Shown here piece by piece: positions 1 through 8,316 of a stretch of 64,000 bases of DNA; position 1 is the stretch's first letter, and each line of letters opens with the position of its first letter. This DNA is from Hydrogenophaga sp040372165 (GTDB lineage: Bacteria > Pseudomonadota > Gammaproteobacteria > Burkholderiales > Burkholderiaceae_C). The stretch covers positions 310,001 to 374,000 of the forward strand of contig NZ_BAABWG010000003.1 of NCBI RefSeq assembly GCF_040372165.1, in the 5' to 3' direction. The notes under the pieces are model-generated. The model was given only the letters and a program-made list of their open reading frames with translations, was not told the DNA's origin and did not search any database. A program made the translations under genes and the position numbers.

Positions 1-1488
1 TCGTTGTCATCGGCCACGGCGGTTGAGCAACTGCTCGGGCGTGTGTTGCGGCAGCCAGGTGCAAGCCATCGGCAGGCCAAGGCCTTGAACCAGTCCTATG
101 CCTTCGTGGTGTCGCGCAACTTTGCCGAAACAGCCGGTGCGTTGCGCGACCGGCTAGTGGCCGGTGCCGGGTTTGAGCGGCGCGAAGTCACAGCCTTTGT
201 CACTGCAGCAAAGTCAGAACAAGCACAACTGGACCTCGAAGGACATGCAGGGCGAGTTGTGTTACACCCTGTCGCGATCAAGTTGTCTGAGAAGCCCAAC
301 CTCAAAGGCATACCTAAGCGCGTCCGTGACAAGGTCAGCTGGGACGGGAAAGCCAATACGCTCACCATCAGCGCGCCTCTCTCAGACGAGGAGACAGAGT
401 GTCTGAAGACGACCGTTTCATCTACCACTACTGCGTCCGCAATTGAGGAAGCTGCCGAGGTCAGTCGCACAACGGCGATTGAGTATTTTCAAACGCCCGC
501 TGAATCTGGGGAGCGGTTCTGTGTGCCACAGATGGCTTTGCGCATTCAAGGTGAGCTAGCACTATTTGATGACCCAGAGGTATTGGAGTATCCGTGGGAT
601 CTTTCACTCTATGACGCCACACCTACGGCAGAAGATCTGACGAAGTTGGGGGCAGCACTGAAGGTTTCTGAGGCTGGTGAAGTTGATATTGACGAAGACG
701 GACACGTGTTTTCACGTTTCCTCCCAGAGCTTCAGCGCGACCCGGGGCTCGCGTATCAACCCGAGAACTGGGATTCGGTTCGAATCGCCACTTGGCTATG
801 TCGAAACCTCCCAGAACCGTCATTGACACACGCCAGCAAGCAAGCGTTTGTTGCGAAATGGGTCAAGGATTTGTTGGATCGTCATGAGTTCACCTTGGCA
901 AGGGTCAACCTTCAGAAATTTCTTATCCGGAATTTGATCGAGTCTCGGATTCGCGAGTTAAGGAAGAATGCCGTCGGGCAGGCATTTCAACAGGCATTGT
1001 TTGGCACCGGCGCTGATTCACGTGTTTCGGTGACCGATCAGCACTTGTTTGAATTCCATTCCCAGGCCTATGCTCCGACGCATGACTACGATGGCCGCTA
1101 TGGCACCTTTGATTTCCGAAAGCACTTCTACGGACGTATCGGTGACTTCGACAGCAAAGAAGAGTTCGAGTGCGCCTGCAAAATTGACATGCTGGCTCAG
1201 AAAGGTCAAATCCAATTCTGGGTCCGAAACCTTGTGAGACGCGAAGGCAGCTCCTTCTTTCTGCAGAAGGCGGATGGCCGTTTCTACCCCGACTTCATCT
1301 GTCAACTACCAGACATTGATTCTCAGAAGGGTCCTGTTCTCGCGGTCGAGTACAAAGGAGCAGACCGCTGGAAAGCGGCAGAGGATGACAGACTAATCGG
1401 GGGTCTGTGGGCGAACGTGTCTCAAGGCCGCTGCAGGTTTGTGATGGTTACCAACAAGCAGTGGGACGACATCGAAGCGCTGCTCTAG
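1..1488 (+). CDS. Type III restriction-type helicase/endonuclease, C-terminal part (5' truncated by window)
   Basis: The frame is open from the first base, so the true start lies upstream. The visible ~495 residues begin inside a superfamily 2 helicase core: the motif QLLGRVLRQP near the start is helicase motif VI. Near the C-terminus, FYPDFICQL followed by VLAVEYKG gives the PD...ExK spacing of a PD-(D/E)xK nuclease fold. Together these match the Res subunit of type III restriction systems or related DEAD/DEAH restriction helicases. Such proteins translocate on DNA using ATP and cut it, usually with a methyltransferase partner, which would have to lie left of this window because none follows. 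Family is fairly sure; exact system type is not. Confidence 0.8.
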   Translation, partial: SLSSATAVEQLLGRVLRQPGASHRQAKALNQSYAFVVSRNFAETAGALRDRLVAGAGFERREVTAFVTAAKSEQAQLDLEGHAGRVVLHPVAIKLSEKPNLKGIPKRVRDKVSWDGKANTLTISAPLSDEETECLKTTVSSTTTASAIEEAAEVSRTTAIEYFQTPAESGERFCVPQMALRIQGELALFDDPEVLEYPWDLSLYDATPTAEDLTKLGAALKVSEAGEVDIDEDGHVFSRFLPELQRDPGLAYQPENWDSVRIATWLCRNLPEPSLTHASKQAFVAKWVKDLLDRHEFTLARVNLQKFLIRNLIESRIRELRKNAVGQAFQQALFGTGADSRVSVTDQHLFEFHSQAYAPTHDYDGRYGTFDFRKHFYGRIGDFDSKEEFECACKIDMLAQKGQIQFWVRNLVRREGSSFFLQKADGRFYPDFICQLPDIDSQKGPVLAVEYKGADRWKAAEDDRLIGGLWANVSQGRCRFVMVTNKQWDDIEALL

Positions 1489-1613
1489 AGGTACTTCAAT
1501 CAATTGGACGGCACCGGCAGAGGTCTTCCGTTGGGCCGCTATTTGAGCTTGCTTTCATTGGCCCGCTCACGTTCAAGCCTGCTTGAATTTGCCTTGTGCC
1601 AGCCCACCCACGT

Positions 1614-1916
1614 TCAAACCGTCCCCCGCTGCACAAACCCCTCCAACACCTCCGCTGAACCCAGCACTTCCGTCACCTCCACGCCGCTCACCCGCGCCAG
1701 CTCGGGCCCACGGTGGGCCCAGGTGATGAGGGCTTGAACGGCTTGGGGCGGGCCTTGGACCAGGGCTTCGACGCTGCCGTCGGTGCGGTTGCGGACCCAG
1801 CCTTTGAGGCCGAGCGCGGTGGCTTGCTCGACGGTGCTGCCGCGGTACCAGACGCCCTGCACTTTGCCGGTGATGCGCAGGCGGCGGGTGATGGTGGGGG
1901 TGGGGGCGGCGCTCAT
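1614..1916 (-). CDS. acyP: Acylphosphatase
   Basis: Small cytoplasmic enzyme (100 aa) that hydrolyses the carboxyl-phosphate bond of acylphosphates. The sequence has the family hallmark GKVQGVWYRGSTVEQA, with the phosphate-binding loop and catalytic Arg (residues about 16-31), and GLKGWVRNRTDGSVEAL carrying the catalytic Asn. I chose the ATG giving MSAAPTPT because the frame upstream reads only a low-complexity Pro/Gln/Asn stretch produced by a C-rich repeat. Length is typical of the family (about 90-100 aa). Confidence 0.93.
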   Translation of the reverse strand: MSAAPTPTITRRLRITGKVQGVWYRGSTVEQATALGLKGWVRNRTDGSVEALVQGPPQAVQALITWAHRGPELARVSGVEVTEVLGSAEVLEGFVQRGTV

Positions 1917-1995
1917 GCGGTGGCTTTTTGTGTGGTGTGGCGGTGTGGCGGCGTGGAGTTTTGGTACGGCGTGAAGGGCGAGGGCGTTGGGCTGT

Positions 1996-2021
1996 GTTGG
2001 GTTGGGTTGGGTTGGGTTGGG
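1996..2021. repeat. GGGTT tandem repeat, G-quadruplex-capable
   Basis: Five GGG runs (1999-2001, 2004-2006, 2009-2011, 2014-2016, 2019-2021), each separated by TT on the + strand. It lies about 80 bp upstream of the acylphosphatase start. The pattern meets the G3+N1-7 rule for intramolecular G-quadruplexes. Confidence 0.85.
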
Positions 2022-2732
2022 CACTGCAGAAAAGTATTTCCCCCTTTTACCGCGATATGACATAGACTCTGCGCATTGGTTCGGTTGTCTGGCGCACACG
2101 CGTTGGCCTGGATCAAGCCGGTGGTGGCGTCGTTGATTGACGATGTTCAGCTGCTCTCTCTCTTGGTAATTGCTGTTCTCTCTGCTTTGCTGTAGGCCGC
2201 CCCGCTCGCGCGGTTGGTCTGGCGGCTCAAGGGGGTTGGCATTTGCTGAGGTGAGGTTTGCTTGCGCTGCCCCCCGGTGAACTCGAACGCTGGCAAGCGA
2301 GGGACCGCAAACCTTTTCTGTTGATGCCAGTGCGTTGGCCTGCCGAGCTGCAGGTACGGCGGCTTTCTTTCCTGACTGCTCAAAGATTCTTCCAACACAC
2401 GATTGACGTCGTTGATGTCGATGTGATTGTGGTGGTGGTGGACGTTGGTGCCTTTGTCATCAGTGGTGCGTTGCATTGAAAAGTGCTGCGCTACGCCGCG
2501 CTGCTGGCCTGAAGGCGTCATTCGTCTGTCTGCCCATCTGTCTGACTGTGTGTGCTCTTGTTCGCGCTTGCTTGTGCGTTCCTTTTCCTGTTCGGTTGGC
2601 GTCAACCCTGTGCTGATCTGGCTGAGAGTTGGCGGAGGCACCGGTGGCGGCTTGCAGGGGTATTGAGGCTGTCTTTTCTTTTGCCTTTGCGGTATTTCTC
2701 TTTTCTCTCTTTTCTCTCTGAAAGGCTCATTG
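2022..2732. other. Long non-coding stretch upstream of the RRM gene
   Basis: About 700 bases with no convincing gene. The only longer frame (2147-2641, - strand) reads low-complexity, charged and His-rich sequence without family features. The last 60 bases before the RRM gene are almost pure pyrimidine on the + strand (2670-2719). This may be a long 5' leader of the RRM mRNA, but no promoter could be fixed by eye. Confidence 0.4.
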
Positions 2733-3032
2733 ATGAGCTCGAAACTTTATGTGGGCAACCTGCCCTACACCGTTGACGAAGACGCCCTGCGCAGCAATTT
2801 CGCTGAATTCGGTACCGTGGCATCTGCCAAGGTCATGACCGACCGCGACACCGGCCGTTCCAAGGGCTTTGGCTTCGTGGAAATGAGCAGCCCGGCTGAA
2901 GCCGAGGCCGCCATCAGCGGTTTGAATGGCGTGTCCGTCAGCGGCCGCTCGATCGTGGTGAATATTTCTCGCCCGAAAGAGTCCAACGGCGGTGGCGGCT
3001 ACGGCCGCGAGCGTCGTTCGCACGCTTACTGA
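2733..3032 (+). CDS. RRM-type RNA-binding protein
   Basis: Single RNA-recognition motif protein (99 aa). RNP2 is KLYVGNLPY at about residues 4-12 and RNP1 is KGFGFVEM at about 46-53, both with the aromatic residues that stack on RNA. A short Gly/Arg tail (GGGGYGRERR) follows. Proteins of this architecture are known in cyanobacteria and many proteobacteria, often cold-induced; the exact RNA targets are not known. The ATG at 2733 has a GAAAGG ribosome site 7 bases upstream. The gene is monocistronic, with a strong terminator about 130 bp downstream and an unusually long gene-free region upstream. Confidence 0.92.
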   Translation: MSSKLYVGNLPYTVDEDALRSNFAEFGTVASAKVMTDRDTGRSKGFGFVEMSSPAEAEAAISGLNGVSVSGRSIVVNISRPKESNGGGGYGRERRSHAY

Positions 3033-3163
3033 GCGAGCAGCACTTGCCAGGACACGGGCCGTCACGCATGGATGACGGGGCGCCCGGAGGTGGGAAGGTG
3101 AACGCGAGTTCGTGACTGTCTTTCATCGACAGACAACACCGCCACACCCTTGCCCACCCAGCC

Positions 3164-3200
3164 AAGCCGGCCTTCCTTTTGTGGAAGGGCCGGCTTTTTC
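3164..3200 (+). terminator. Rho-independent terminator of the RRM gene
   Basis: AAGCCGGCCTTCC (3164-3176) pairs with GGAAGGGCCGGCTT (3183-3196) with one bulged base and a 6-nt loop, followed by TTTTC. The stem is GC-rich and correctly placed after the stop at 3032. Confidence 0.88.
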
Positions 3201-3501
3201 TTTGGCGGCTTCGGTTTTTGTTTTTGTTGCTGTTGCTGTTGCTGTTGTTGCCGAGGCCGAGGCCATGTCCGTGGCCGTAACCCTCACGGGCTGGTATTCC
3301 CGATACCCATTCGCGCGGCTATCGGTTCATAATGAAGCGCTGATGGAGATTGATGCCTGCCCTGTGTGCATGGCCAGGGCTCGGGATGCCATTGCACCTG
3401 CAACGCCGATGGCCGCTGCGGTGGCGACGGCGGCTGTTCTTTCGACATCGCCTTGGCCAATGCCTTTGTCTTTGCCTTCACTTTCGCCTGATTCCTGATT
3501 G
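3201..3501. other. Spacer with GTTGCT microsatellite
   Basis: About 300 bases without a supported gene. Bases 3223-3250 hold short tandem units of TGTTGC/TGTTGT. The rest looks unstructured. The promoter of the downstream trio should lie here but no clear -35/-10 pair stands out. Confidence 0.35.
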
Positions 3502-5013
3502 ATGCCCAAGCAGACCCGCGCGCTGGCGCTGTTCAACTACGACTGGGATGCCCTGGGCCATGCGCGTGCGGCACAGAATGTGCCTGCGCTGGGGCTGGCG
3601 GGGGTGGATGAGGCGGGGTTTGACCTGTTTTCGTTTCCCAGCAATGCGCGGCTGGCCTGGTTTGACATGGAGCGTTTTGTGGACCGGCTGGCGCGCAAGG
3701 CACGGCGCAAGGGTTGGACGGCGGTGACGTCCAACCATGAGCAGTTTGGCGCGCTGGCGGCGGCTTTGCTGGCCGAGCGCATGGGCTGGCCGGGCACGCC
3801 GGTGAAGGCGATTCTGGCTTGCCAGCACAAGTGGTACGCGCGGCAGGTGCTGCAGCAGGTGGCACCAGAGGCGAACCTTAGCTATGCGCTGCTAAACGCC
3901 GCCTATGGCGACCCGGCGCCCGAGGGCTTGCGCTACCCCGCGTTTGTGAAGCCGGTGAAGGCGGCGTTTTCGGTGCTGGCCAAGGCGGTGCACAACCGCG
4001 ATGAGCTGCAGGCGCACACGCGCTTCGGCGCCTGGGAGCTGTGGGTGATCAAGCGGCTGGTGGAGCCGTTCGAGCGGCTGGCGCAGGAGCGGCTGGCCCC
4101 GCTGAACCAGGGCCAGAGTGGTGAGGAGGCGGCACTGCCGTGTGCGCACCGCATGCTGCTGGAAGAGGTGGTGCCGGCAAAGACACCGCAATACAACCTG
4201 GACGGCTATGTGTTCAAGGGCCAGGCGCATGCGCTGGGCGTGGTGGACGCGGTGATGTACCCCGGCACGCAGGCGTTCATGCGCTGGGATGTGCCAGGCA
4301 GTGCGCCAGCGGGCGTGCAGGCGCGGGCGCTGGATGTGGCGCAGCGCTTCTTGCATGCCGTGGGCTTCACGCATGGCATGTTCAACATGGAGTTCTTTCA
4401 CGACCCGGTGACCGACCGGCTGAGCGTGATCGAGTTCAACCCGCGGCTGGCCTCGCAGTTTTCTGATCTGTATTTGCGCACCACGGGCGTGGACTTGCAT
4501 GCGGTATCGCTCGCCTTGGCGCTGGGCATGGACCCGGCCACGCTGCCACGCGCCGAGCCGGTGGCCGGTGCGGCGGCGAGCCTGGTGTACCGCGCGTTTG
4601 AAGAAAACGAGATCCGGCCGCAGCCAACACCCGCGCAAGCGAAGGCGCTGACGGATGCCTTCCCCGATGCCGACCTCTACCCGTTTCCGAAAGCGGGTGG
4701 CTCGGTAGCGCGGGATTTCAAATGGCTGGGCAGCTACCGCTATGGCATTGTTCACCTGCAAGGGCGCGACAAGGCCGACCTGAAGGCGCGCAGCGAAAAG
4801 GCGAGCGCGCTGCTGGGCTGGCCCACGCCGTGGCTGGATGGGGAACCTGTGGCCACCGCAGCCGCTCCCACCAACACCACGATGCCGCCAACTGTGCAGG
4901 TGGACGGCGCCTCCGCTATGCTGGACGTTGACCTGGCGCCGTTCCCCACCCACACCCACTGCCTGCGGCCCGAAGCCGCCTCAGAACAACGACCCACTGC
5001 AAGGACGTCTTGA
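3502..5013 (+). CDS. ATP-grasp family enzyme of unknown substrate
   Basis: A 503-aa cytoplasmic protein with the layout of ATP-grasp ligases: a Rossmann-like N-terminal part (LALFNYDWDALGHARAA), a lid region with YPAFVKPVKAAFSVLAKAV (ATP-binding lysine), and a C-terminal metal-binding strand HGMFNMEFF...VIEFNPRLASQFSDL with the Glu/Asn pair that holds Mg-ATP. Known members join a carboxylate to an amine or similar nucleophile through an acyl phosphate; the substrate here cannot be told. The ATG at 3502 was chosen over the TTG immediately before it. The stop lies 3 bases before the next gene, so the two are probably translated together. Confidence 0.8.
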   Translation: MPKQTRALALFNYDWDALGHARAAQNVPALGLAGVDEAGFDLFSFPSNARLAWFDMERFVDRLARKARRKGWTAVTSNHEQFGALAAALLAERMGWPGTPVKAILACQHKWYARQVLQQVAPEANLSYALLNAAYGDPAPEGLRYPAFVKPVKAAFSVLAKAVHNRDELQAHTRFGAWELWVIKRLVEPFERLAQERLAPLNQGQSGEEAALPCAHRMLLEEVVPAKTPQYNLDGYVFKGQAHALGVVDAVMYPGTQAFMRWDVPGSAPAGVQARALDVAQRFLHAVGFTHGMFNMEFFHDPVTDRLSVIEFNPRLASQFSDLYLRTTGVDLHAVSLALALGMDPATLPRAEPVAGAAASLVYRAFEENEIRPQPTPAQAKALTDAFPDADLYPFPKAGGSVARDFKWLGSYRYGIVHLQGRDKADLKARSEKASALLGWPTPWLDGEPVATAAAPTNTTMPPTVQVDGASAMLDVDLAPFPTHTHCLRPEAASEQRPTARTS

Positions 5014-5016
5014 ACC

Positions 5017-5673
5017 ATGAACACCGCTGCCCCGACATCTTCATCACAACGCCGCCCCTCTACCCTGAGCCGCTGGCTGAAGAACCTGGCCTTTGTGGCG
5101 CTGCTGGCGGGCGTGGCCAGCCTGTCGGCCTGTGGTGCGATGAAGGCGCAAAACCCGTCAGGCGCGTATTCGCCAGTGAACGCGGTGCAGATGAACGACG
5201 ACGACCGCGTGATGCTCAAGGGCGCGGACGTGGTGGCCTACTTCACCGAAGGGCAGTACCAGCAGGGCTCGCCTGAGTACAAGAGCGTGTACGAGGAGGT
5301 GACCTTCTACTTTGCGTCGCCCGAGCACAAGCAGGCGTTTGACGCCGCGCCCACGCAATTCCTGCCCCAATACGGCGGCTACTGCACCAACGGCATTGCC
5401 TACGGCATTCCATGGGGGGGCGACGCCGACATCTGGAAGGTGGTGGACGGCAAGCTCTACATCTTCGGCGGCCAGGCCAGCAAAGACGCTTACGAGCTGG
5501 ACGAAGCCGCCAACGGCGAACTGGCCAAGAAGTACTGGGCCGAAGAAGTAAAAGACAACAACAGCTTCTGGCAGCGCAGCAAGCGGCTGGTGTTCCGCGT
5601 GCCGCATTACAAGAGCGGCGAAGAGCTGGCCGCCGATATTGCCGCGGCCAAAGCCAAAGCTGGCCAAAACTGA
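5017..5673 (+). CDS. YHS-domain lipoprotein
   Basis: A 218-aa protein with an N-terminal signal ending in the lipobox LSAC (Cys about residue 36), so it is predicted to be lipid-anchored in the envelope. The mature part holds a YHS-like domain: VMLKGADVVAYFTEG, then YKSVYEEVTFYFASPEHKQAF and QYGGYCTNGIAYG. YHS-type domains are associated with metal or redox contexts, but this subclass has no settled function. It starts 3 bases after the ATP-grasp gene and is followed 23 bases later by a patatin gene. Confidence 0.85.
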   Translation: MNTAAPTSSSQRRPSTLSRWLKNLAFVALLAGVASLSACGAMKAQNPSGAYSPVNAVQMNDDDRVMLKGADVVAYFTEGQYQQGSPEYKSVYEEVTFYFASPEHKQAFDAAPTQFLPQYGGYCTNGIAYGIPWGGDADIWKVVDGKLYIFGGQASKDAYELDEAANGELAKKYWAEEVKDNNSFWQRSKRLVFRVPHYKSGEELAADIAAAKAKAGQN

Positions 5674-5696
5674 AGCGCTGAAAGCAGCGAAGGGAC

Positions 5697-6614
5697 ATGC
5701 GCCCCAAGCTGACGCGCCGGCGGCTGATGGTGGGCGGCGGGCTGGGCGCAGGCCTGCTCTCGGGCGGGGTGTTCACGGCGTCCAGCTTTCAAAGCGGGCG
5801 CAACCATGAAGGGCCAGACGCACCGCAACAAGTGCCCTGGAGCCTGGGCGCGGGTGTGGCCTGGGTGTTCAGCTCGGGCGGGCCGCGCGGCTATGTGCAC
5901 GTGGGCGTGATCAAGGCGCTGGACGAGCTGGGCCTGCACCCGGGGCTGATTGTGGGCGCATCGGCCGGCGCGCTGGTGGGCACCATGCGGGCCGCTGGCT
6001 ACCGGGGAACCGAACTGCAAAGCCTGGCGCTGGAAGCCGCTCCCTGGAAGGTCACGCGCCTGAACCCGTTTGGGCCGCCCTGGCTGGCCGGTGACGCGCT
6101 GGCCGATTTCATGCGGCACTGCGTGGACGGGCGCCCGCTGGAGGCACTGCCCACCCCGGTGGCCTGCGTGGCCTGGAACCGCAGCCAGCAACAACTGGTG
6201 GCGTTCAACCGGGGCGACACCGGGCTGGCGGTGCAGGCGTCGAGCGCGATAGAGGGCGACTTTGCGCCGGTGACGATACGGGGCGAGGTCTATGTGGACG
6301 CCGACTTGCACCAGCCCATGCCGGTGCGCACGGCGCGGGCGCTGGGTGGCTTGCGGGTGCTGGCGGTGGATGCCTCCGCCCATGAAGACCGGGCGCCCGC
6401 CGGCACCGAGCCCTGGCGCGCGGGCGACTTGCGCAAACGCGCACTCACCCAGCCAGACGCCAACGCGGCCGACCTGGTGCTGCACCCGGACACGGGCTAC
6501 TACGCCGGCATGTCACGCGAGTACCGCGAGCGGGTGATCGAGATTGGATACCGCGAAACGCTGAAGCAGGCCGATGCGCTGCGGGCCTTGCATGGCGTGG
6601 ACGCAAAGAGCTGA
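5697..6614 (+). CDS. Patatin-like phospholipase, Tat/Sec-exported
   Basis: A 305-aa patatin-family lipid acyl hydrolase. The N-terminus RPKLTRRRLMVGGG plus a hydrophobic run resembles a twin-arginine signal. The oxyanion loop SSGGPRGY (about 59-66) and the nucleophile elbow GASAG (about 86-90) are clear. The second dyad motif reads YVDAD where family members usually have DG[GA], so the Asp is kept but the following Gly is replaced. Third gene of a trio with the ATP-grasp enzyme and YHS lipoprotein; AGGG sits just upstream of the ATG at 5697. Substrate unknown; a role at the membrane is inferred from the signal. Confidence 0.85.
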   Translation: MRPKLTRRRLMVGGGLGAGLLSGGVFTASSFQSGRNHEGPDAPQQVPWSLGAGVAWVFSSGGPRGYVHVGVIKALDELGLHPGLIVGASAGALVGTMRAAGYRGTELQSLALEAAPWKVTRLNPFGPPWLAGDALADFMRHCVDGRPLEALPTPVACVAWNRSQQQLVAFNRGDTGLAVQASSAIEGDFAPVTIRGEVYVDADLHQPMPVRTARALGGLRVLAVDASAHEDRAPAGTEPWRAGDLRKRALTQPDANAADLVLHPDTGYYAGMSREYRERVIEIGYRETLKQADALRALHGVDAKS

Positions 6615-6624
6615 ACCTAAGCGG

Positions 6625-7461
6625 TTAACGCGTGAGCCAGCGGCGCCAGAGGTAGCTGAGCGCATCCACCAGCGCCACCATGAACAACATGGCGATGAGC
6701 ACGGTGGCGGTCTTGTTCATCTGGAACAAGCCCATGTGGAAAGCCAGCATCTGCCCCAGGCCACCGGCCCCCACCACGCCAAGCACGGCAGCGGCGCGGA
6801 TGTTGTTCTCCCAACGGTAGAGCGTGTAGCTCATGAGCTGCGGCAACACCTGCGGCAGGGTGGCGTAGACGAACACGCGCGCGTTGCCCACGCCATGGGT
6901 GCGCAAGGCATCGCCAGGGCCGGGGGGTGCGTTCTCGATGGCTTCGGCAAAAAGGCGGCCCAACACGCCAGTGGTGTGAAAGGCCAGCGCCAGCGTGCCG
7001 GCAAAGGGCCCTAGCCCGGCGGAGATGAGCAGTAGCGCAGCCCAGACCAGCTCGGGGATGCTGCGCAGCGCATTGAGCACCAGGCGCGTGAATGCGCGGC
7101 CACGGGCGGCATCGCCTTCATGGAGGCGGCTGGCGGGCAAGGCCAGCAACAAGCCGGCCACCGCCGCGATGCCGGTGCCCAGCGCCGACATGGCCAGGGT
7201 CTCCCAGGTGCCCTGGACGATCTTGAGCAGAAAGTCGGGCGCTGCTTCGGGCGGGAAGAACTCCGCCAGAAAACGCCCCATGCTTTGCGCCGCTTCGAGC
7301 GAGAAGAACTGCGCCCACTGCATGTCGAGCGACCAGAAGCTGAGCACGATGAGCACACCGATACCGGCGGTGAACCAGCAGGCCTTGCAGCGCGCATCGA
7401 ACAACGGCGGCGGCAAGCGGTAGCGCTCGTTGGCAGCGGGGCGGGAAGTGTTGATGCTCAC
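6625..7461 (-). CDS. phnE: Phosphonate-type ABC transporter permease (second)
   Basis: A 278-aa inner-membrane permease with several hydrophobic segments and the binding-protein-dependent transport motif (EAIENAPPGPGDALRTHG...). The ending LGVVGAGGLGQML...FQMNKTATVLIAML is typical of PhnE. It forms a heterodimeric channel with the upstream phnE copy; its start overlaps that gene's stop by 4 bases (ATGA), showing translational coupling. Last gene of the phnD-phnC-phnE-phnE group. The likely cargo is phosphonate, phosphite or phosphate ester; no C-P lyase gene is in the window, so the true ligand is open. Confidence 0.88.
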   Translation of the reverse strand: MSINTSRPAANERYRLPPPLFDARCKACWFTAGIGVLIVLSFWSLDMQWAQFFSLEAAQSMGRFLAEFFPPEAAPDFLLKIVQGTWETLAMSALGTGIAAVAGLLLALPASRLHEGDAARGRAFTRLVLNALRSIPELVWAALLLISAGLGPFAGTLALAFHTTGVLGRLFAEAIENAPPGPGDALRTHGVGNARVFVYATLPQVLPQLMSYTLYRWENNIRAAAVLGVVGAGGLGQMLAFHMGLFQMNKTATVLIAMLFMVALVDALSYLWRRWLTR

Positions 7462-8300
7462 CCCAAGGCCTTTCGCAGGAAGCTGCTGACTTTGTCAGCG
7501 AGCGCCACCAGCAACATGAACACCAGCAGCATGGTGGCCACTTCACCGCCGGCAAACATCTTCATGGAATTGTCCATTTGCTGGCCCAGGCCTCCGGCGC
7601 CCACAAAACCCAGCACCACTGAAGAGCGGATGGCGCATTCCCAGCGGTAGACGGTGTAGCTGGTGAGCTCGGCCGCGTTGGCCGGCAGCAGGCCGTAGGC
7701 AAAGGCTTGCAGGCGGGAGCTGCCGTTGCGCAGCAGGGTTTCGGTGGCGTGGCGTTCCCCGCTTTCCAAAATCTCGCCATAGACCTTGCCGAGCATGCCG
7801 CCGTAGGTGAGCGCAATGGCGAGGACGCCGGAGGTGGGGCCCAGGCCCACCACGCGCACAAACACCAGCGCCCAGACCAGTTCGGGGATGCTGCGCAAGA
7901 CGATGAGCAGCCAGCGCACCAGTTGGCGCAGCCAGAACGGCCCCCGCGCCATGCTGCCCGAGAGCGACGAGATGGACAAGACCTGGGTGCTCGCCAGCGT
8001 GAGCGGCAAGGCCAGCACTAGGCCAAGCGTGATGCCAGCGGTGGCCATGGCGACGGTGCGCCAGGTTTCGCGCGCCACCAGCCAGAGAAAGTCTGCGCTG
8101 TGGGCGGGCGGCAGGAAGCTGGCCAAAAAGTCGCCGGTGACGGCCAGGCTTTCCGGCTCGAACAGTGTCCAGGGTTTGAATTCGGTGGCCACGCCCAGCG
8201 GCCACAACACCACCAGCACGGCCAGCACCGTGAAAACGCGGCCCGTCCAGGCCGGGTCGCGCAGTGCGGGCGAAGCAGCAGCAGAGGTGGTGGCGTTCAT
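7458..8300 (-). CDS. phnE: Phosphonate-type ABC transporter permease (first)
   Basis: A 280-aa permease paralogous to the following gene. It has about six hydrophobic helices, the coupling-helix region EILESGERHATETLLRNG and the family ending VLGFVGAGGLGQQMDNSMKMF. Two permeases in tandem are common in phn transporters. The start lies 16 bases after the phnC stop and the stop overlaps the next permease by 4 bases, so both subunits should be made in equal amounts. Confidence 0.88.
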   Translation of the reverse strand: MNATTSAAASPALRDPAWTGRVFTVLAVLVVLWPLGVATEFKPWTLFEPESLAVTGDFLASFLPPAHSADFLWLVARETWRTVAMATAGITLGLVLALPLTLASTQVLSISSLSGSMARGPFWLRQLVRWLLIVLRSIPELVWALVFVRVVGLGPTSGVLAIALTYGGMLGKVYGEILESGERHATETLLRNGSSRLQAFAYGLLPANAAELTSYTVYRWECAIRSSVVLGFVGAGGLGQQMDNSMKMFAGGEVATMLLVFMLLVALADKVSSFLRKALG

Positions 8301-8316
8301 CGAAGGTGTTTGCAGC

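Noticed and set aside
2147..2641. 164-aa frame on the - strand upstream of the RRM gene
   Set aside because: Low-complexity, no motif, no ribosome site; more likely leader DNA.
3223..3250. CRISPR-like repeat
   Set aside because: Just a hexamer microsatellite without spacers.
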